Origin: Cereibacter changlensis JA139
GTDB lineage: Bacteria; Pseudomonadota; Alphaproteobacteria; Rhodobacterales; Rhodobacteraceae
Assembly: GCF_003034985.1 (NCBI RefSeq)
Contig: NZ_PZKG01000021.1
Location: forward strand, 1 to 50,055
Direction of reading: 5' to 3'
Length of the DNA: 50,055 bases
Position numbers and translations under genes: made by a program. Positions within the stretch are counted from its first letter, which is position 1. Every line of letters begins with the position of its first letter. Positions 48,101 through 50,055 of the stretch are shown here, piece after piece. The notes beneath the pieces are model-generated. The model worked only from the letters and a program-made list of their open reading frames with translations. It had not been told where the DNA came from and did not search any database.

Positions 48101-49180
48101 GCCGCGGCCGGGGCGGAATCGCTCGGTGCGGGCAATGCGATCTATGACGCCGTGCTGTGGCTCGGTGAGGAGCAGGTGGGCCAAGCCTTTGACCAGCTGT
48201 CGGGCGAGGCCTATGCCTCGTTCGAGACGGTCTCGCTTCGGTCGGCGGTGATCCTCGCCGATCTCGTCACCGCGCATCTGGACAGCAGCTTCGGCCCGAC
48301 AGGAGGGTCACCGGTCGCCAGCCGCGGGCCAGCCGGCCCGTCTCGAGCCGCCGGCGTGTCGGACGCCTCGGTCTGGGCCAGGATCTATGGCGGCTCGGCC
48401 AGCCTCGGCGGAGATGGCGACACGGCGGATGTCGATGCGACGACGGGCGGGTTCGCCGCTGGAATCGACAGCCAGGTCGGCGACTGGCGCCTTGGCGCGA
48501 TGCTGCATGCCGGGCAGACCAACGCCGACGCCGATGACCGCGCCACTGCGGGGGAAAGCACTGACTATGGCCTCGGCCTCTATGGCGGTCGCCAGTGGGG
48601 CGCGACGAGCCTGATGCTCGGCGCCACCTACACCCGGCATGACTGGGAGATCGACCGCAGGGTCGCGATGTCGGGCTTCGCTGACGGACTCAGCGCCGAC
48701 TACGCTTCGGACACCTCGCAGATCTTCGCCAAGGTGTCACATGACTTTGCAGTGGGTGACCTCTCGCTGTCGCCCTACGCCAGTCTCGCCTATGTCCACC
48801 AATCCGCCGGGAGCTTCGACGAGACCGGCGGCGCTGCGGCCCTCAGCAGCGGCTCCGCTTCGATGAACGCCATCTTCACCACCCTCGGATTGAACGTGAG
48901 TCGCGCCTTCATCGTTGAAGGCATGCGCCTGACAACGAAGGGGGGCATCGGCTGGCGCCACGCCGAAGCTGACAGCTCCGGCAGCATGCGCAGGCTGGCG
49001 GGCGGCGATGCGTTCTATATCGTCGGAGCCGGGGTTCCTTCCGACATGGCGGTGCTCTCCGCCGGCTTCGACCTGGAGCTTGGCGCCGACAACACCATAG
49101 GCCTGGTCTATGACGGTCAGATCGGCGAGCACGGTGCCGAGAGCCACATGCTCAACGTCTCCTGGAACATGCGGTTCTAG
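45113..49180 (+). CDS. Type Va autotransporter with tandem WxGD repeats
   Basis: A 1355-aa secreted-surface protein. A long signal (about 50 residues, with LRWLFMAGAAGAALVAGG as the hydrophobic core and AVVAE as the likely cleavage region) leads to a beta-helix passenger rich in Gly, Ser, Ala and Thr. Autotransporter-associated repeats (GGLNKSGAGTAVLANGANDF, about 405) follow. Then, at about residues 593-840, come 14 copies of W-x-G-[DRS]-[VIF] at 14-27-residue spacing, usually followed by N-x-G-x-[VI]-x-N. The beta-barrel translocator occupies about 1085-1355 (SVWARIYGG to the terminal aromatic LNVSWNMRF). It probably works as an adhesin or biofilm factor; no enzymatic motif is seen. The RBS (GGGGAG) is rather far from the ATG. 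Confidence 0.9.
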   Translation: MSCPDRSARVNSARLPAVFAAPTTSHLRWLFMAGAAGAALVAGGTAVVAETAVWNSGGGSNKLWDSGANWQLGSAPSATSTATIDGGAVKNAAVRTAVTGAAVAGSLDIGRDGAAAKATLVQTTGAGTLTVGALHLKAGSWLQILNSTLAADIAALTTGALVIDDKAILDISAGNIVAVASELTLAGTAQGAGTLMAGSITQTDGRIGAEHVVTDSYVMSGGKTATTTVSFASSFLLSGTGAVSDVGATLTGGEGSIMDQTGGSMGGNVSGIDSYSQSAGVMGVVSDGFMNGKVTTATYSLSGGSLYGAAEVSSLFALSGSGSVEAGALLTGGAGSAMTQSGGTMAGSLAGAGSYAQSAGLLSGSVATGVYALTSASASSTGGHITASDRFDLALDEGETLVEAKLSGGGGLNKSGAGTAVLANGANDFGGAVTIEAGTLAVIDDALPDYASVSVAEGATLLMNIGIDTLFMGAVVGLEGELVKQGGATLTLGGDVSMGGLQVIDGKVQIGTGLTENTVSFDYAIVDAGATLHVASGATLTIRVPNNLVNNGVFINDGTVNDDLDNTGQFDNNEIYNANVLSNTSSISNNAPGLWTGDILGNDGEIDNASGAEWVGDVEGNAGTVSNSGDWVGDVAANGATVSNAKGATWTGRVGANSGTVYNRGDWVGSVGTNDYAINNIGGVWAGDIETNDSQIANTEDGVWNGDILGNANAIFNYSGATWNGDVVANGDVDTWAPIDNRAQWNGDIKSNAGGILNNGGTWDGDVEANAGDVANLAGSWTGDVLANAGSVTNEATWSGDVLGNAGLISNDGDWAGDVLANAGSIVTSGVWDGDFTSAGLVAAEGQINGAFTNSGALHVTGGLSGITTLASTGILSLQGGGAAQTLTVGALSFGAGSSLRLDVDAAGGADRLVAGTATLAGGVSLFASSTGGAYSRDTVYEILTADSITGTFDTVKTDLAFLAAQLDYDETAVSLTLKRNDIGFAETGRTANQRAAAAGAESLGAGNAIYDAVLWLGEEQVGQAFDQLSGEAYASFETVSLRSAVILADLVTAHLDSSFGPTGGSPVASRGPAGPSRAAGVSDASVWARIYGGSASLGGDGDTADVDATTGGFAAGIDSQVGDWRLGAMLHAGQTNADADDRATAGESTDYGLGLYGGRQWGATSLMLGATYTRHDWEIDRRVAMSGFADGLSADYASDTSQIFAKVSHDFAVGDLSLSPYASLAYVHQSAGSFDETGGAAALSSGSASMNAIFTTLGLNVSRAFIVEGMRLTTKGGIGWRHAEADSSGSMRRLAGGDAFYIVGAGVPSDMAVLSAGFDLELGADNTIGLVYDGQIGEHGAESHMLNVSWNMRF
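46888..47625 (+). repeat. Tandem 14-copy repeat in the autotransporter passenger
   Basis: About 740 bp encode 14 units such as TWSGDVLGNAGLISN and DWAGDVLANAGSIVT. The units vary in the outer positions but keep Trp, Gly, Asp and Asn, giving a regular ladder expected for a beta-helix rung. Confidence 0.8.
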
Positions 49181-49224
49181 ATCGCCGCTGAAGGACCCGA
49201 CGCTGGACCCCGGCCGATACGGTC

Positions 49225-49249
49225 TGAGCTGCTGCCGGTTTCGTGGACA
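49225..49249. repeat. IS3 terminal inverted repeat (orfB side)
   Basis: This 25-bp block is the exact reverse complement of 302-326, beginning TGAGCTGCTGCCGG. Confidence 0.8.
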
Positions 49250-49254
49250 GCAGG

Positions 49255-49905
49255 TTAAGCTAGCATAGCGCGGGCATCGAACTCCATCGGGCTGAGGTAG
49301 CCCAGTTTCGAATGCCGTCTGCGCGGGTTGTAGAAGCGCTCGATGTAGTCGAACACGTCGGCACGGGCTTCGTCGCGGGTGCGGAAGACCTTGCGGGCGA
49401 TCCTTTCGGTCTTCAGCGAGGAGAAGAAGCTCTCCATCGCCGAATTGTGCCAGACGTTTCCGGCCCGGCTCATCGAGCAGGTGATACCGTTGTCGGCCAG
49501 AAGCCTTTGAAACTGCTCACTGGTGTATTGCGACCCCTGATCCGAATGGTGCAGAAGCGCATCGGCCTTGCCGCGTCGCTAGACCGCCATCATCAGCGCA
49601 TCCATGACCAGTGGCGCATCCCGGTCGGCCTTCATGGACCAGCCAACCGCGCGCCGCGAAAACAGGTCCAGCACGACCGCGACATACAGCCAGCCCTCGG
49701 CCGTCCAGATATAGGTGAAGTCGGCCAGCCACTTCTGGTTCGGCCGATCTGCTTGGAAGTCCCGGTCCAGGATGTTGTCGGCTATCACCGACCGTTCGCC
49801 GTCGTCCTTGGGCTTTCCACGGCGCCTGGGCCGCGCTCTGAGGGCATTGAGCCGCATCAGCCGTTCGATCCGATGAAGCCCGCAGGCAAGCCCTTCCTCG
49901 AGAAC
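49255..49905 (-). pseudogene. IS3 OrfB transposase with amber codon and missing N-terminus
   Basis: The DDE catalytic subunit. Visible parts are EEGLACGLHRIERLMRLNAL, then NQKWLADFTYIWTAEGWLYV with the first catalytic Asp, then LLHHSDQGSQYTSEQFQRLL with the second, and AMESFFSSLKTERIARKVFR with the Glu. At about 49578-49580 the codon after MMAV is TAG where relatives have Trp (MMAVWRRGK). The frame is otherwise open. Upstream of residue EEGL the sequence is replaced by the IS30 fragment. Both lesions inactivate it. Confidence 0.85.
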
Positions 49906-50055
49906 ATCACGCCAGACGCGGGGGCAGATCATTGATGCCGTATCGATCCGGGACGGACCGGCCGAGATCGAGGATCGCGCCATCCCGGGCCACTGGGAAG
50001 GTGATCTGCTGAGTGGTGCAAGAAACAGCCACATCGCCACGCTGGTCGAACGCAA
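49903..50055 (+). mobile_element. IS30-family transposase fragment (continues beyond window)
   Basis: The plus strand reads TRGQIIDAVSIRDGPAEIED, then RAIPGHWEGDLLSGARNSHI, then ATLVER, up to the window edge. This is the start of the IS30-family DDE integrase core (GHWEGDL with the first catalytic Asp). It begins inside the IS3 orfB, so either the IS30 element inserted there or a recombination joined the two. No IS30 terminal repeat was identified at the junction. Confidence 0.85.

Larger units (their letters stand above)
49225..49905 (-). mobile_element. IS3-family element, orfB-side end, interrupted
   Basis: The 25-bp terminal repeat at 49225-49249 is followed by orfB on the minus strand (stop TAA 49255). 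Similarity to OrfB ends near 49905, where the frame meets IS30-family sequence on the plus strand. Its orfA end would lie beyond the window or correspond to the segment at 1-326. Both are in the same orientation. Confidence 0.8.

Noticed and set aside
46241-48277. 678-codon minus-strand frame across the autotransporter
   Set aside because: It mirrors the repeated passenger sequence (Asp/Val/Gly-rich) and arises from the repeat codons, not from a gene.

Overview
The window looks like part of a large repABC plasmid or chromid from a high-GC alphaproteobacterium, most likely of the Rhodobacteraceae (Paracoccus/Rhodobacter type). Three things point there: a complete repABC replicon, an FnrL-type regulator with a CxxC...CxxC N-terminus, and tightly overlapping ATGA/GTGA operons. 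The assignment rests on family recognition only.

Layout. 1-326 is the orfA end of an IS3-family element sitting in a decayed hipBA-like remnant (327-700). 1077-4686 is repA-repB-repC, with a countertranscribed RNA between repB and repC. 4687-6640 has no convincing gene but carries repeated copies of a 16-bp palindrome, the likely parS centromere; another copy lies in repB. 6677-8550 holds a DUF4143 ATPase and a broken serine recombinase. 8997-13838 is a signalling block: an MHYT-PAS-PAS-GGDEF-EAL protein, a short HWE-type histidine kinase and a 92-aa unknown. 13860-15963 is a coupled minus-strand operon: ArsR regulator, ArsP_1-type permease, redox-active thioredoxin-like protein, OsmC, and a small His-rich protein.

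16306-24839 is a 55-aa ORF coupled to a giant NdvB-type cyclic beta-1,2-glucan synthase. 24882-28510 contains FnrL, a ferric-reductase-like flavocytochrome, a small unknown and a second Crp/Fnr regulator. 28696-35049 is a complete nine-gene N-type ATPase operon (atpDCQRBEFAG). 35600-38675 is a HlyD-permease-ATPase export operon whose permease has an in-frame amber codon. 38876-40176 is cbpA-cbpM. 40322-45000 is a graveyard: IS3 and IS256 remnants, a phosphatase with a replaced C-terminus, an ABC ATPase lacking Walker A, a frameshifted AbiEii-like nucleotidyltransferase and a frameshifted integrase. 45113-49180 is a 1355-aa autotransporter. 49225-50055 is the orfB end of an IS3 element, sharing its terminal repeat with the one at position 326 and interrupted by an IS30-family fragment.

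How it may work together. FnrL is encoded in the middle of the 14-40 kb block. FNR-type boxes lie upstream of the arsR operon, upstream of the N-ATPase operon, and in the centre of the divergent cbpA/HlyD promoter. This suggests that a low-oxygen or envelope-stress regulon (ion pumping, periplasmic glucan, chaperone, export, thiol chemistry) is clustered on one replicon. This regulon model is inference.
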